From the NCBI GenBank assembly GCA_036873135.1, contig JAPTYO010000024.1, forward strand, positions 1,054,001-1,118,000: a stretch of DNA of 64,000 nt, given 5' to 3'. Source of the DNA: Clarkia xantiana subsp. parviflora. Lineage: Eukaryota; Streptophyta; Magnoliopsida; Myrtales; Onagraceae. Each line of letters starts with the position of its first letter. The stretch's first letter is position 1. The notes beneath the pieces are model-generated. The model ran no database searches and was not told where the DNA came from. It worked only from the letters and a program-made list of their open reading frames with translations. The translations under genes were made by a program, and so were the position numbers. Below are positions 34,005 to 45,225 of the stretch, one piece after another.

Positions 34005-35279
34005 CATGCCCCCGAGTCAACCAATGGCCTAACCCTTGATTGACTCTATTTTAGGATGGTATGACATGCGCAATTTGAAACCGGGGTTTTACCTTTTATC
34101 TGAATGCTTACTTACCCATGGATGCGTGCCTCTGACTCTGCCCCCTGTCTTATAAGATAGAGGAAGTGTAAACGTCAGAGCAGTACGGACACGTGCCTAA
34201 GCACGCGTCCGTCTGAAGTGGGAATAATAAATCTTTCCTTGCTACGGACGTATATTTCGAAAAATACATGCTTGCGTAGGGATGCAATACGAATGCAACT
34301 AAGTGACTTATGCTTCAATTTCATGCCGTGATTTGCCTAAGTGGAGAAAAATTTCAATTTTGGTCCGATATTTTTCTAAGTATGGGATACTAGAAAATAT
34401 GCCTATAGGATGTTAACTAGGAGTGAACATGGACATATCATGAACATGAGGATGTGTACTAGCATACATGCAAGTAGGAACTTAAGGATGGGAGTGAGCG
34501 GAGACATGCTGCGATTGTAGTCATGAATGTATGCATGAATATATGGCGGCCATGTGCATGGACGTCTAAATGTTTGAACACACGGGAGTGTGTATGTGGG
34601 CATGCATATGAGTGCAAGCATGAACATGTATGTATGTATGGATGGGTTGTGAGTATAAGCATGAGTGATGACATTGATGTACCTATAGATGTTAATCATG
34701 AATATGAGCATAAGTGCATAGGTGAGAGCATAGACCTCTCCTTTACTTGAGGGTGGGAACTCTGCCACTCAATGGGACACAACGTTCCGCCTCCCTCGTA
34801 CTAGCGTGAGCATTTTCCATTAATCTCGACCTTCGGCATGTGTAACATTTTTCCTTCATTCGTTGGAACGTGTGTATAGCTCTTGACCTTTACCCTGCAA
34901 TTTGTTCCCCATGAAAGTGAGGGTGAAAAAACGTACAAGCTTTCTTCTTACAGCCGCGAGCGAAGGGGTCTATTGACATGTGTTAAGGGTTGACCCTTCC
35001 TTCGGATGTGCTGGGGCGTTGCTCCATTTGGGGAAACTAAAAGTTCGCCCTCTTCCCTTGGTGTTAAGGTTGCCCCCGTAGTAGGCGTATCTCGCCTCTC
35101 CATGAGTAAGGGTCGATCTTTGCGTTGGTTGCTCGTATAGATGACTCACTTTTGGGAAGCTTTCTTCTTCAGACAGGGAGACCTTGAAGATCGTTTTCCA
35201 AGGTAGTCAGACCAAATCTGACCGTCCTGTGTCTTGGGTGTCCGAGGTGGACTCGTATGAGGCAGGGACTCGAATGACC
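34005..35279 (-). other. H region between 3' LTR and accessory ORF
   Basis: It contains the polypurine tract complement (tgcccccgag, 34007-34016). The rest has no clear gene; 34440-34740 is rich in atg/cat (many short shadow ORFs on both strands) and looks like decayed simple repeat. Confidence 0.45.
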
Positions 35280-36033
35280 CCTTGTAGGTTGATTTTATGG
35301 AGAAACATACAAGGTGTAGGCAGAGCGTTCCGAACGTACCGTTGAATCAGATGAGAGTGAAGAACCCTCTAGTTCTGCTTATCAGGCCAAGAAATTTTCT
35401 AAGTCAGGGGTGGCTGCTAATGCTTCCAGTATAATCTTTTTCCCTTCTTTTTTCTTTGTGATATACTTATGATTGTTCTCATGCTGCTTCCTTCTTGTTG
35501 TTAGAGCGTTCTTCCCTGGTTACCGAATGATTCTTGTGGTGGGTGAGAGTTCAAGTCAATCTAAATCCAAGGCGCGGAAACCTGACTCTGAGGTCGGGCC
35601 CTCGGCTGCCAAGGAGAAGGAAACCGCGAGAGGCTCTCCTTCAAGTGCCCCCTTGCTGACTCCCTCCCATGTTAAGGAGGTAGTGGTTGAAGAGGCACCC
35701 TCTTTGCTTGACAAAAGGAAACAACCTGTGGCTGGCGATGGGGTGATCATAGGTCTTGATGTCTCTTCTCTATCCCCTGCCCCCCAGCCGAGGGGCCGAG
35801 TCTCAAGTTTATTTCATCTTCATGTAGATTTGACGACTTTTGAACGTGTTTTTGTCTTTCCTATGGGTTATGTTATTAACCCCTGCGTTGAAGATTTTTC
35901 TTTTGGTGATGGGTGTGATCGTCGCCTTTCGTTGAGGTTCCTTTCTCTTGTCATGGTTCTGATTGAGATAGCAAATTCTTGGTTGGGAGTTTGGTGGAGA
36001 CTGTTCTTGAGTTATCCTCTACTAGTATCGTAG
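35280..36033 (+). pseudogene. H antisense accessory ORF fragment
   Basis: A plus-strand frame (35473-36033, 186 residues) reads ESSSQSKSKARKPDSEVG, KEKETARGSPSSAPLLTP and APSLLDKRKQPVAGDGVI. This Ser/Pro/Lys-rich low-complexity text is like the middle of the E accessory protein. A possible acceptor (ttcttgttgttag) lies near 35504. The C-terminal part looks out of frame. It is antisense to H, as in D and E. It has no known function and no intact domain. Confidence 0.45.
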
Positions 36034-36349
36034 TTGTGATCGTTGTGGGGATCGTTTTGTTATATGCCCTCAATAGTGCTTGTCGTGATTCTTTGCTTCA
36101 TGGTTGATTTCATGAGACATGGAGGTTGTCTTCATAATGAGGACGTCTCCTTCCTAGTATCCCCCAGTGGGTTGAAATATAAGTGCCTACCTTTGATGAG
36201 CGTATGGAGAGTGTTGTTTTTCCCTTTTTCTTGAACCTCCTTCTAAGGCTAGGCGTAGCCTTTTGATGTTCGTGGTCGGGATGATGTCTTTACAATGTAT
36301 GTCTTTGACAGATGTTTTACGATGTGCTGCCATGATAATCACTTCGAGG
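36034..36349. other. H interval, no feature recognised
   Basis: T-rich plus strand, short ORFs only; it leads into the 27-bp array. Confidence 0.4.
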
Positions 36350-36685
36350 TATGTGGGCATGATAGCCACTTCGTGACGTGTGGGAGTGATAGCTCTTCTT
36401 TAGTGTGTGGACATGATAGCCACTTCAAGGTATGTGGACATGATAGTCACTTCAAGGTATGTGGACATGATAGCCACTTCAAGGTATGTGGACAAGATAG
36501 CCACTTCAAGGTATGTGGACATGATAGTCACTTCAAGGTATGTGGACATGATAGCCACTTCAAGATATGTGGACAAGATAGCCACTTCAAGGTATGTGGA
36601 CATGATAGCCACTTCAAGGTATGTGGACATGATAGCCACCTCAAGGTATGTGGACATGATAGCCACTTCAAGGTGTGTGGAGTTG
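36340..36685 (-). repeat. H tandem array 1, 27-bp unit
   Basis: Unit gatagccacttcaaggtatgtggacat (27 bp) is repeated about twelve times with few differences (gata versus gatagt, acaaga versus acatga). Because 27 is a multiple of three, reading frames stay open on both strands; these are not taken as genes. Confidence 0.92.
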
Positions 36686-37301
36686 TGCTTTAGTATTCCT
36701 TTCTCATTGGAGAGCCTTCATTGCTATAGTTGCCTTTTGTGTAGGCTATATTTGTTGGGTTAGGTCCCGATGTCTCGTCTTGTCGGATGTTGTATCCTTT
36801 ATGCTCTTTAGATGTCTCCTTCATGAGTTGTGCTTGACGATGTGAGTATAGGTCACGCGAGGGCGACATGAATGACAATAACATTTGTCGGAGGTTGATT
36901 TGTGTGGCTTGTAAGGCAATTCTCTTCTTGATGGGTCGAGCTTATTTTGAGAGCCTTGAACTTTGGATTTCATGTCTTTGCTATCCTTCTTGGTGGTGTT
37001 GGGTTCCTTTGAGATATTTCTCTTGACTTGTGATATGGATGGTAGGATAACTCGTTACTTTTCATGATAACCTCTTGTGCTTATGTATATGATCCTTTGG
37101 TCATGGACTTCTCCTTTGTATATGCTTTTCTTTCCTTATCTTTCTTTTGTGCTTTCCTTCACATCATACCTGCTATCTCATCAAGAAAAAACATTATGTG
37201 TTCTTTATACAACTTTACTTTGCAATTATTTTCTCATGGAATCCTTCTCAGTATGGTGCGATGATCTCTTCTGATACCCTTTAAATGGTATACATGGTAC
37301 T
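36686..37301. other. H interval between arrays
   Basis: No motif or long ORF was recognised on either strand. Confidence 0.4.
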
Positions 37302-38160
37302 GTTAGACCAAAGATACGCTCTTGGTGGGCGTCGAATCTGATCACGAGACAGGCTCTCGGAGGGCACTTAACGTTTCACAGGATAGGCTCCCGGAGGGCA
37401 CAGGTTAGACCAAAGATACGCTCCTGGTTGGCGTCGAAAACTGTTCACGAGACAGGCTCTCGGAGGGCACTTAACGTTTCGCAGGATAGGCTCCTGGAGG
37501 GCACAAGTTAGACCAAAGATACGCTCCTGGTTGGCGTCGAAAACTGTTCACGAGACAGGCTCTCGGAGGGCACTTAACGTTTCACAGGATAGGCTCCCGG
37601 ATGGCACAAGTTAGACCAAAGATACGCTCCTGGTTGGCGTCGAAAACTATTCACGAGACAGGCTCTCGGAGGGCACTTAACGTTTCACAGGATAGGCTCC
37701 TGGAGGGCTCAGGTTAGACCAAAGATACGCTCCTGGTGGGCGTCGAAGCTGGTAGTTTGAAATCTACCTCAAGATACGCTCTTGGGGGCGTCGAATCTGG
37801 TAGTGTTTTTTCTACCTCAAGATACGCTCTTGGGGGCGTCGAATCTGGTAGGTTGCAAATCTACCTCAAGATACGCTCCTGGGGGCGTCGAAGTTCGTAG
37901 TTTTTGGAAACCACTCTCAAGATACGCTCTTGGTGCGTCGAAGGGCGTAGTATAAAAACTACTCTCAAGATACGCTCTTGGGGGCGTCGAAGGTCGTAGT
38001 ATGAAAACTACTCTCAAGATACGCTCTTGGGGGCGTCGAATCTGTTCGCGGGATAGGCTCCCGGAGGGCACAGGGTTCGTAGTTTTAGAACTACTCTCAA
38101 GATACGCTCTTGGGGGCGTCGAATGTGTTCGCGGGATTGGCTCCCGGAGGGCTCATAATG
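37302..38160 (-). repeat. H tandem array 2, 103-bp then ~60-bp units
   Basis: From 37302 a 103-bp unit (gttagaccaaagatacgctc at 37302, 37404, 37507, 37610 and 37713) occurs four times. From about 37740 a shorter unit, ctcaagatacgctcttgggg gcgtcgaa plus a variable spacer, occurs about seven times. Both share the core agatacgctcytgg..ggcgtcgaa. The second type also contains aggctcccggagggcac near its end. Confidence 0.9.
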
Positions 38161-39964
38161 TTACCTTATCTTGTGTCCTTTCTCATGTAGGGTGCGTCTT
38201 TGGTATGCTTTTCGAGTCTTTACTTGACTTTTCCTTCTATAATATTGCATGCTACCACGCTTTTCCTTTAATGTGGGAGATCACCTCTCGAGGGCGATGT
38301 TTGTGTGTTGCCAACTTAGGACGAGTTCGTATAGGGAGTTGATGATGTTTTCCTCTTATGTGACCTCTTCTAGGAGAAGTGGTATTACATGTTCTTGTGA
38401 TCTTCTGCCTCTAATCTCTTCTTTTACACTTAGGAGGACTACCAAGCACTTATTCGTTTGGTGCCCCCCAAGTTGCTTGGTGGTCATACCGCCTTTCATA
38501 TTTGGCCGCTGAAGGCCCCTCGTTCATTTTCTTGGTTGGGTACCTCTTATGCTCGGGGCTCCCTTGTCTGCTTGTTTGAATGCGATGAGTGTCCCTTGTA
38601 GGATTTACTCTTTCTCGTGCTTGCTTGTTACAGTCATAGGCGTGGTTTGGATAATGTCTTTGTCGGATGTATCTTTAGAGGTTGGGTGGAGAGCTTTTGC
38701 TTTGGGTGGGTGGGGGTGATTTTCATTCTCTTGATAACCAGGATGCGGCAGTGTTTGTATCCTAGGGGTGCTTGTAAATTCTTTCCCCCCCCTTCTTTGT
38801 GTTTTAGGTTGAAAAGCTCTCTCATAGAATGGTGTCTTGAGTTGTTAATCTCATAGGTGTGTTTCAGACTAGTCAATCTGATCCATGCTCTTTGCTCGTG
38901 CATGGGGGGGGGGGGGGGGGGTCTGACCGGGCTGTGATAATCTTGGAGTGTTGTGGCACTTAGTGTGCGTTGCCTTTTCCTTTATATTAGAGTATTCTTC
39001 AATGCTTTTAGGGAGTGTCACATTGGTCATGCTCCTCCCACCTTGAATCTTGATTATAGACTTCCTTTGAATTAGGACTTGAACCTAAAAAGGATGTTTT
39101 CCTTTAGGTTTGCAAGTGATTTTCCATGGGTTTTCCCCCGTATTGGCTATTCCTTGTTGGATAGCTTCATTAGAGACTGCATTTGTATTGCGTACGTATA
39201 CATGTTTGAGGTGTGTTGAGCTGACAAGTCCCTCCTTTTTCATTTTGTCATATCCTTCATTCACCATGTATTCGGCGTATGGCCTTAAAGGCGGGATATT
39301 GTTCTAGTGTCCCTTTTACCGGGGTTCTCCTCTTGATGGGATGCCAGAGTCAAATGTCTTATCATTTGCAGACAAGGTGGTTGATCGGGATGTGCGTCTA
39401 GTGTGAGGGTCGATCTTGAAACCTTACTCCCCAAGCTTTAGAGCTCTTCTTTGGTTGATCTTGTAGAACTATTATCCTGCCCTAAGGCTCTTGATAGGAG
39501 ATGTATCTCCTTTTTCATACTCTAGTTGTTGCACTATCTCTTTTGCTAATCTTGCATCTTTAGAGTTTCTCTCTTGGTGCATGACTTCGATAACAGGATT
39601 TTCTACCGATGTTTATTCTATTAGGACTTGTATCCTTGGTTGCCTTCCTTTCTTGTGAGATGGCGAAGGAGTGTTTGTGAACACTCCAATGTGTCGCACT
39701 TGGTAGAGGTATGCGCCTAATCTTTATAGCGCTGTCTTGAATCTTCGTGTACCTATCTCTGATGAACATGTTATTCATTACATATTTAGTACGGAGTCCA
39801 AGGATCTCCGGGTTAGGATCATAGTTTGAGAACAGAGACATAGTCATCTATTAGATAACCTCTTTATCTACGGAGTTTATTTTTGCAAGGATAAATGCAA
39901 GGATACTTGTAAGGATGCTTGTAAGGATACTTGTAAGGATATGTGTTCCATCCTTATTCCTGGT
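38161..39964 (-). other. H interior, unrecognised
   Basis: Only short frames; the longest on the minus strand (39560-39847, 95 residues; 39085-39267, 60 residues) show no RT or RNase H signature. It includes a run of 17 G at 38905-38921 and a small gcaaggatacttgtaaggat repeat at 39890-39940. It occupies the place of RT-integrase, which is absent or beyond recognition. Confidence 0.45.
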
Positions 39965-40195
39965 TCATTTGCAGTGCCGTGTCCCTAATGGGTGTGTTGG
40001 TGTTCTGACCACCTTTACTAGTAGGGGGTCCTTTGGTATTAGGTATGCCTGACTCTTCTCTAGTATCATCAATGGTTGGTCATGGGAGATGTCTGACGGA
40101 CTCCCTTCATGTACTATGGTTCTCTTCACGTCAAAGTTGGTGATTCCCTCTCTTATGACTAACATATCATTGTGTGGAAATACTATGTTTTCCAT
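39965..40195 (-). pseudogene. H protease-like remnant
   Basis: The 76-residue frame reads FPHNDMLVIREGITNFDVKR then TIVHEGSPSDI, and ends TPTHPLGT. It aligns in order and spacing with the F protease (TPHDDALVVTLDVDGFEMKR, ILIDGGSSSDI, STSYPLGV). The catalytic Asp (D-G-G/S) is replaced by His-Glu-Gly-Ser, so it should be inactive. The frame ends at a stop at 39965. Confidence 0.5.
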
Positions 40196-41173
40196 ATCCC
40201 TTTTTAAAAGCTTGATGATGGTGTCACCGTTCCTCCTTTTCTAGGCTTGGTGTCCTTGAGGGTTTTTGATGGAAGTGTATTCCATTACCTGGGATGAGCT
40301 TTCTAAGTGTAGTTGTGTCTCCTGCCTATTTTGTGAAATCATAAAGATCCGCTGGAGGTGTTTGCCTCTGATGGTGGGCGTTACCCATGTGATATGGTTT
40401 CCTCTATTTTTGGAGGGATGTGTTCGCGGCTACCCCCTCTTGTGCTAATGGGCGTTTGTGGGGAGGGCATGTTGTGACTGGTGCCCCCCTTGCATACCAA
40501 TGCCAGATGGGATCCTTTGACGGGTTTGGCCCTAGGATGCTTAGTGGAAGGTTGTAGTAGGGGTAATCCTTTGTGACCTTCATGGTAGTTCGTCTATAGG
40601 ATGTTGGGAGTGCTCAACTTATTTTTGTAAGTGAGCCTTCCATCTTGTGATCTTTCCCAGAAACTTGACCTTATAGGTGTTCTTTGGGATTGAGGAATCT
40701 GTTTCTTGTGCATCTCTTGATTGGCGACGGCCTTTTACTGATTCTTCTAGTGGTCCACCTGTGTATATATATGTCACGGAGCCCGAAGGCGTCCGGTATG
40801 GTCATTCTTGGAAAACATGTTGATATCAAGTATCAAAATCTACCCCTTTTAGGGAGTTGACTTTTTATGCAGTTAAATTAAATAAGAGGATATGGGAAGG
40901 ATATGGGTGTTGGGTGTTGATATCCCCTGCTTCCTTGGTAATGTAACTGTTTTCCTCCGTTAGTCTGTGTGTATTTCTTCCACTTGAGGAATATAAGGTC
41001 GCATCCTTGCAAGGTGGACTAGGTGGAGGTGTATCCTTCATGTATGCTATGTGTGGTCTCACTCCACTATGTCTCTCCATGAGACTTCCCATTGTAGTAG
41101 CTATGTACTAACATGGTGTGGTACTCTATGAGTCCCCTGTTCAAATCCTTGTCTTTTCAACTCCTCCCCTGTC
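40196..41173 (-). other. H gag-protease interval
   Basis: No motif is recognised; a 75-residue minus-strand frame (40865-41092) is proline-rich and may be Gag-derived. Confidence 0.35.
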
Positions 41174-42109
41174 CTAGGGGGATATGTGCCAAGAGTTGTC
41201 ATGCATGAGGGGTTTGGACCTGTCGTGCTGTATCATGGGTAGGTGGTTGCCTTGTTGTGCTATTGGGACTATGTCCCTCCCTTTGAGCTTTCTTTGGTAT
41301 GTCCCTTGGTCATGTTTGTGGTGATACGGACTGTATGTGTACATTGCCAGGGTAGATGTTGGAACTCCTATATCCTTGTTGGTCTGGCATGTATGTCCTC
41401 CCTTAGTGCGGTGTATGTCCCTGTTGGGGTACTTGGTTGAATCCATGCCTCCTTGGAGGTCTTGCCTGTCTATCTGCCCCCAGAGGTGTGTATGCCCTGG
41501 CATCCTGCTGTGTCTGTTGCTGCCTTGGAGGCACAGACTGCTGCCTTCCCTCAGTGGGTGGCCTTTGGTTGTCTCTCCTTTGTTCTTCTCACTGACTTGT
41601 TCGAGGGTGCAAGTGGTGTTCTTCTTCATGCTGGTGTTGCCTTCTCTACCTGTTCCTCAGGGTATCTCTATAGGCTAGCAGCTCATCCAATGCGTTCGTC
41701 AACCTCGGAGTCACTGTCTGTGCTCCTTGCGAGTATGCGGGCCTTATGTTGGTTGTGTGGGCACGATTGTCGTTCCTTTGAGTCAGTATTCCATATGGAC
41801 ACCCTTGAGGTTGTGCCTCATAGTAGTACCCCTGTGGAGGTGCCGTGTATTGGGATGGCACTCCTTATTGCCCCCATGTCCCTCTGGTTTCCTAGTCAAT
41901 GGAGTTGAAGCTGTGGAAGCCTCCTAGCCAGCTGGGCGTGAAGGTCCTCCTGCCTGCTTGTTAGGTTGGGGTGCCTGTGGGGCTACCTGAGGCTCTGGGT
42001 GTGCAGGCTGTTTCTCTGGGTTAGGCTGCCTTGCTGGAGGTATAGGCTGTCTCCCTCGCCTACTGCCCCCAGGTGGGCGGTTATGCCTAGATGCTAAGCT
42101 ATTCGTCAT
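41174..42109 (-). pseudogene. gag: H gag remnant
   Basis: Beginning 32 bases past the primer site, the minus strand reads MTNSLASRHNRPPGGSRRGR and a Pro/Gln-rich N-terminus (41924-42109). The frame then shifts to 41646-41861 (TPRLTNALDELLAYRDTLRNR, like the ALEALLDRRE helix of E/F Gag) and 41174-41629. Position, proline richness and this helix support Gag; no zinc knuckle is seen and the frame is broken. Confidence 0.5.
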
Positions 42110-42140
42110 CGCTCTTGTGATTGCCAGGCTTTCTGTTCGA

Positions 42141-42158
42141 AGCCCACAGACGGCGCCA
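42141..42158 (-). other. H primer-binding site
   Basis: The minus strand reads TGGCGCCGTCTGTGGGCT, two bases from the LTR. The first 16 bases are identical to the F site, so E/F-type elements and H probably use the same tRNA; I do not name it. Confidence 0.85.
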
Positions 42159-42160
42159 AG

Positions 42161-43204
42161 TGTTAGGTTATAAAGTCTAGGTCAACGGGTCGTCAATCTA
42201 GAATTTATCTCCCACTAATGAAATGTCGGGTTCAGTGTTCCTAGGACTAGTCATTCTGATACATGCCCTTCTGCTCCCTTGGGGTAGTCGTTCTGATATA
42301 TGTAATTCTCTTCTCTCCTTCTGACCTCCTTTCTTTCTTCCTTCTGACCTCCTTTCCTTCTCTCCTTCTGACCTTCTGAGGCTTGTACTTCTTACCCCTG
42401 GGGCTTGTCCTACTGCTCTATGCTCTTCTGCTTCTTTGGCTCTCTTCTCCTTGCCACCCTGCAAGAGGGGCAATACCAGGCACAGAAGGGGGGGGGGGTG
42501 GTGCCTGATGAACCCTCTCCGATGCCTAAGTCAGTACGGTTTTAGAGAGATAAAGCTAGAGAGATGTCAGAGCAGAATTGTGCAACTTGCCAAGATGATC
42601 AAATGAATAGTGGAGGTGGGGTATTTATAGGCAACGGTGTCATTAAGGTGGCTTAATGACATCGTTAACCTTTAAACACAGTTAATTAACCTTTAAACGC
42701 ATAATTAGGACCTTAGGATACGGAGAAGGTAGGCGGAATAAACCGAGTGTGGGAGTCCAAGGGTGGTGCCGGGGCCCTTGGGGGGAGGGAAATCCGACCC
42801 CCATGGGTAGGGGTTGGGTGAGGGCACCCAACCCCTCCTAGGGAGGATGGGGTTGGCCAACCCCATCCCCCCTAGGGGAGATCGGGTTGGCTGACCCGAT
42901 CTCTCCTAGGAGAGATCGGGTTGGCCGACCCGATCTCTCCTAGGAGAGATCGGGTTGGTCCACCTGATCTCCCCTAGGAGAGATCGGGTTGGCTGACCCG
43001 ATTTCCCCTAGGGGAGGTCGGGTGTGGCCACCCAACCTCACCTAGGTGAGTTTGACTCGGCCGGACGAGCGCTTCGGCCTCGTCCGAGCCGTTGGTGTTC
43101 TCGCGAAGTGTTCGGGTTGAAGTTTCGATTTACAATCATTAACGGGGTGATAAAAATATAACGATTCGGAAGTCAACGGGTTCAAATTGGGCGTATATCC
43201 ATCA
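42161..43204 (-). repeat. H 5' LTR (1044 bp)
   Basis: It is the same as 32927-34004 but lacks one 34-bp palindromic unit. The TATA box is at 42622-42629 on the minus strand. The CCTGC duplication follows. Confidence 0.92.
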
Positions 43205-43239
43205 CCTGCAATCAATTTGATTGACGAGAATTCACAGTA

Positions 43240-44410
43240 AGGATGAAAATTTTGGGTTCTGGTTCATGGACTTAATACGGGAGAATTAATGAGAAAAACG
43301 CCAAAGTTATAGGGGAGAACATTGGAAAATTTGTTGAAGTGGAACCTATCGGATGGGTAAATGGCTGCGTCGGGGCTACTTGAGAATCAAGGTAATAGTA
43401 GATGCAACAAAACTTTTGTTCCCAGGGTTTTGGTCGACCAACGATGAGGGTACCGAAAAATGGGCGGAGATTATGTAGGAACGACTCCCGGATGTGTGTT
43501 TTGGATGCGGCCGCTTGGGGCACAGAGTTGGGCCATGCAAAGAGGAAATTATACAATCTTCACAACCGAGTTACCCAATGTATTGATCGTGGCTTGCTGG
43601 ACTACGACCAAAGTTCTCTAAAAATAAGGCCAAAGAGGTGGGTAGGCAGACGTCTGAGCAGCGAGATGGAGTTGGCTATCAAAAATGGAAAACTATGCTA
43701 GAAGAGGCAAGGAATGGGGCAACACCGCAGGATGTAGGTGATACTATTCACCAGAAGGATGGGGACAGCCTTGATTCCACCCAACCTATGAAACTTATGT
43801 TTGGGATCACTATGAATCATGTGCCTGATAGGGAACAACATATGAGTAATGAATTTCCGAGCCGGCTGAATGTAGCTATACAGGTTCCGATAATTATTCC
43901 CCTCTCTAGTTTAACAAGGAGTGTTGAACCTTTAATTATAGAGGAGGGTACTGAGACTGAAATTTGTAATGGTATAATGGATGATGGAGATAACCGAGAT
44001 AATAACCAAGTCTTAGTTAGTGCTACGTCTGACGTGGGAGATTGCCTATAGTGACTATGGCAGACGAATGCCTTTCTCCCATACGTGAAGGAATTATATC
44101 GGATGCTCCAACGGGACTCAGTCATCTGGTAAATAAGATGACAATAAAAAGGAAGTCCCTAGTGGAAAACATGGAAGAGGACTGCTGCGTAAAAAAACCT
44201 AGGCTTGCTACATTAAACCCGCCCACTCGGGGTTTTAGTACAATGCCTAAAGGGAGGGGGCAGGGTCAACCAAGAGGAAGTTATGGTAGGGGAAAGAAAA
44301 CTGGTCAAAGTGGGAGTGTGTCGGTGCAGCGCGTGGAGGGTGAGGGTTTGAAACTAGCTATTGTTATGGTTTCTGGTGGTTATCCCGAAACAGCCACACG
44401 GGGACCATGA
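43240..44410 (+). pseudogene. LINE (L1-like) ORF1
   Basis: ORF1 of plant L1 elements encodes an RNA-binding protein of the ribonucleoprotein. One frame reads GENIGKFVEVEPIGW and LRIKVIVDATK, then ERLPDVCFGCGRLGHRVGPC with a CCHC knuckle at 43497-43538 (C-x2-C-x4-H-x4-C). This is the usual DUF4283/zf-CCHC layout. The frame continues to 44051, with in-frame stops near 43476 and in the CKEEI...SWL stretch. A second frame (44060-44410) gives a basic C-terminus (KRKSLVENMEEDCCVKKPR, GRGQGQPRG). A frameshift therefore separates the two parts. The N-terminus is cut by H. Confidence 0.75.
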
Positions 44411-44458
44411 GTCTAATTAGTTGGAAATGTCAGGGACTTGGATCTGACCTGACGGTAC
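44407..44458 (+). pseudogene. LINE ORF2, first codons (APE endonuclease start)
   Basis: ATG at 44407 overlaps the ORF1 stop (ATGA). The peptide MSLISWKCQGLGSDLTV is the N-terminus of L1 endonuclease (usually ISWNCQGLG; the Asn is Lys here). Element E interrupts it 52 bases after the start, and the rest lies beyond the window. Confidence 0.75.
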
Positions 44459-45189
44459 TGATGGGTTTCGATATAGCCGTCAGGCCCATTAACGGCGACT
44501 AAACGGCAAAGAAGGCCTACTGGGCCCCAAAAGAGGCTTAGAAGACCAATACGAGGGGACCCGACAAGGTCGGTCCCGACATACGAGCTGAATGCCCCCG
44601 ATGGCATGCCTTTAAGTAGGCCCCGATAATATGCCTTTGAGTAGGCCCCGACGATATGCCTTTGAGTAGCCCCCGACGATATGCCTTTGAGTAGGCCCCG
44701 ACGATATGCCTTTGAGTAGGCCCCGATGATATGCCTTTGAGTAGGCCCCGATGATTTGCCTTTAAGTAGGCCCCGATATTGAATCCCTGAGAAGGCTGGC
44801 CCTATCCCGATGACGAGGGGCCCCGAGCGGTGACCAAACGAGATAACTCTGGAATCCCCGACATCCGTCGGGACTTGCCACCAGAGAACGAGGCCGAGAA
44901 ACACGCCCACTATCAAAGTAGTGGGGAAGTGGCCTGAAAAGACAGAACGTGGGCTACTGGCCGAGATAAACGGAACGTGGCAGTTATCTCAACAGGTAAC
45001 TGAGGTTCAGGATTGATACGTTCATACTTACATACTGATACTTGCTTGCCTGCATCGAAATACTCATTTAAGCATCGGAGAGTGATTCTGGGTCACCGCC
45101 CGGTCTATCCCCTTCTTGCAGGATTACTTGGAGCGAAGGTGTTCGGACTTCCGTCAAGAACGTACCGGAGTTCCAACCGTGATCCAACA
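44459..45189 (+). repeat. E 5' LTR (731 bp)
   Basis: TG at 44459, CA at 45189 (gatccaaca). It holds about seven copies of a 25-bp unit, tatgcctttgagtaggcccc gacga (44590-44780). Compared with the 3' LTR it lacks about 33 bp with the TATA box at 45005. Confidence 0.9.
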
Positions 45190-45190
45190 T

Positions 45191-45210
45191 TGGCGTCGTC
45201 AGTGGGAATC
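45191..45210 (+). other. E primer-binding site (two mismatches)
   Basis: TGGCGTCGTCAGTGGGAATC differs at two bases from the F site TGGCGCCGTCTGTGGGAATC. Confidence 0.8.
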
Positions 45211-45225
45211 GTAACAAAAAGGAAA

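Larger units (their letters stand above)
32927..43204 (-). mobile_element. Element H: young non-autonomous Tat-like LTR element
   Basis: LTRs at 32927-34004 and 42161-43204 are nearly identical and flanked by the perfect duplication CCTGC (32922-32926 and 43205-43209). The primer site (42141-42158) and polypurine tract (34007-34013) show a minus orientation. The 8.1-kb interior has Gag- and protease-like remnants, two large arrays and an antisense ORF fragment. No RT, RNase H or integrase motif is recognisable. Little LTR divergence with no polymerase implies recent mobilisation in trans. Confidence 0.88.

Noticed and set aside
36295..36763. Long repetitive ORFs (HDSHFKVCG-type repeats on +, MSTYLEVAI-type on -) looking like a metal-binding repeat protein
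   Set aside because: The 27-bp unit is a multiple of three, so frames stay open on both strands by chance; no start context, no homolog known, and it lies in the untranslated part of H.
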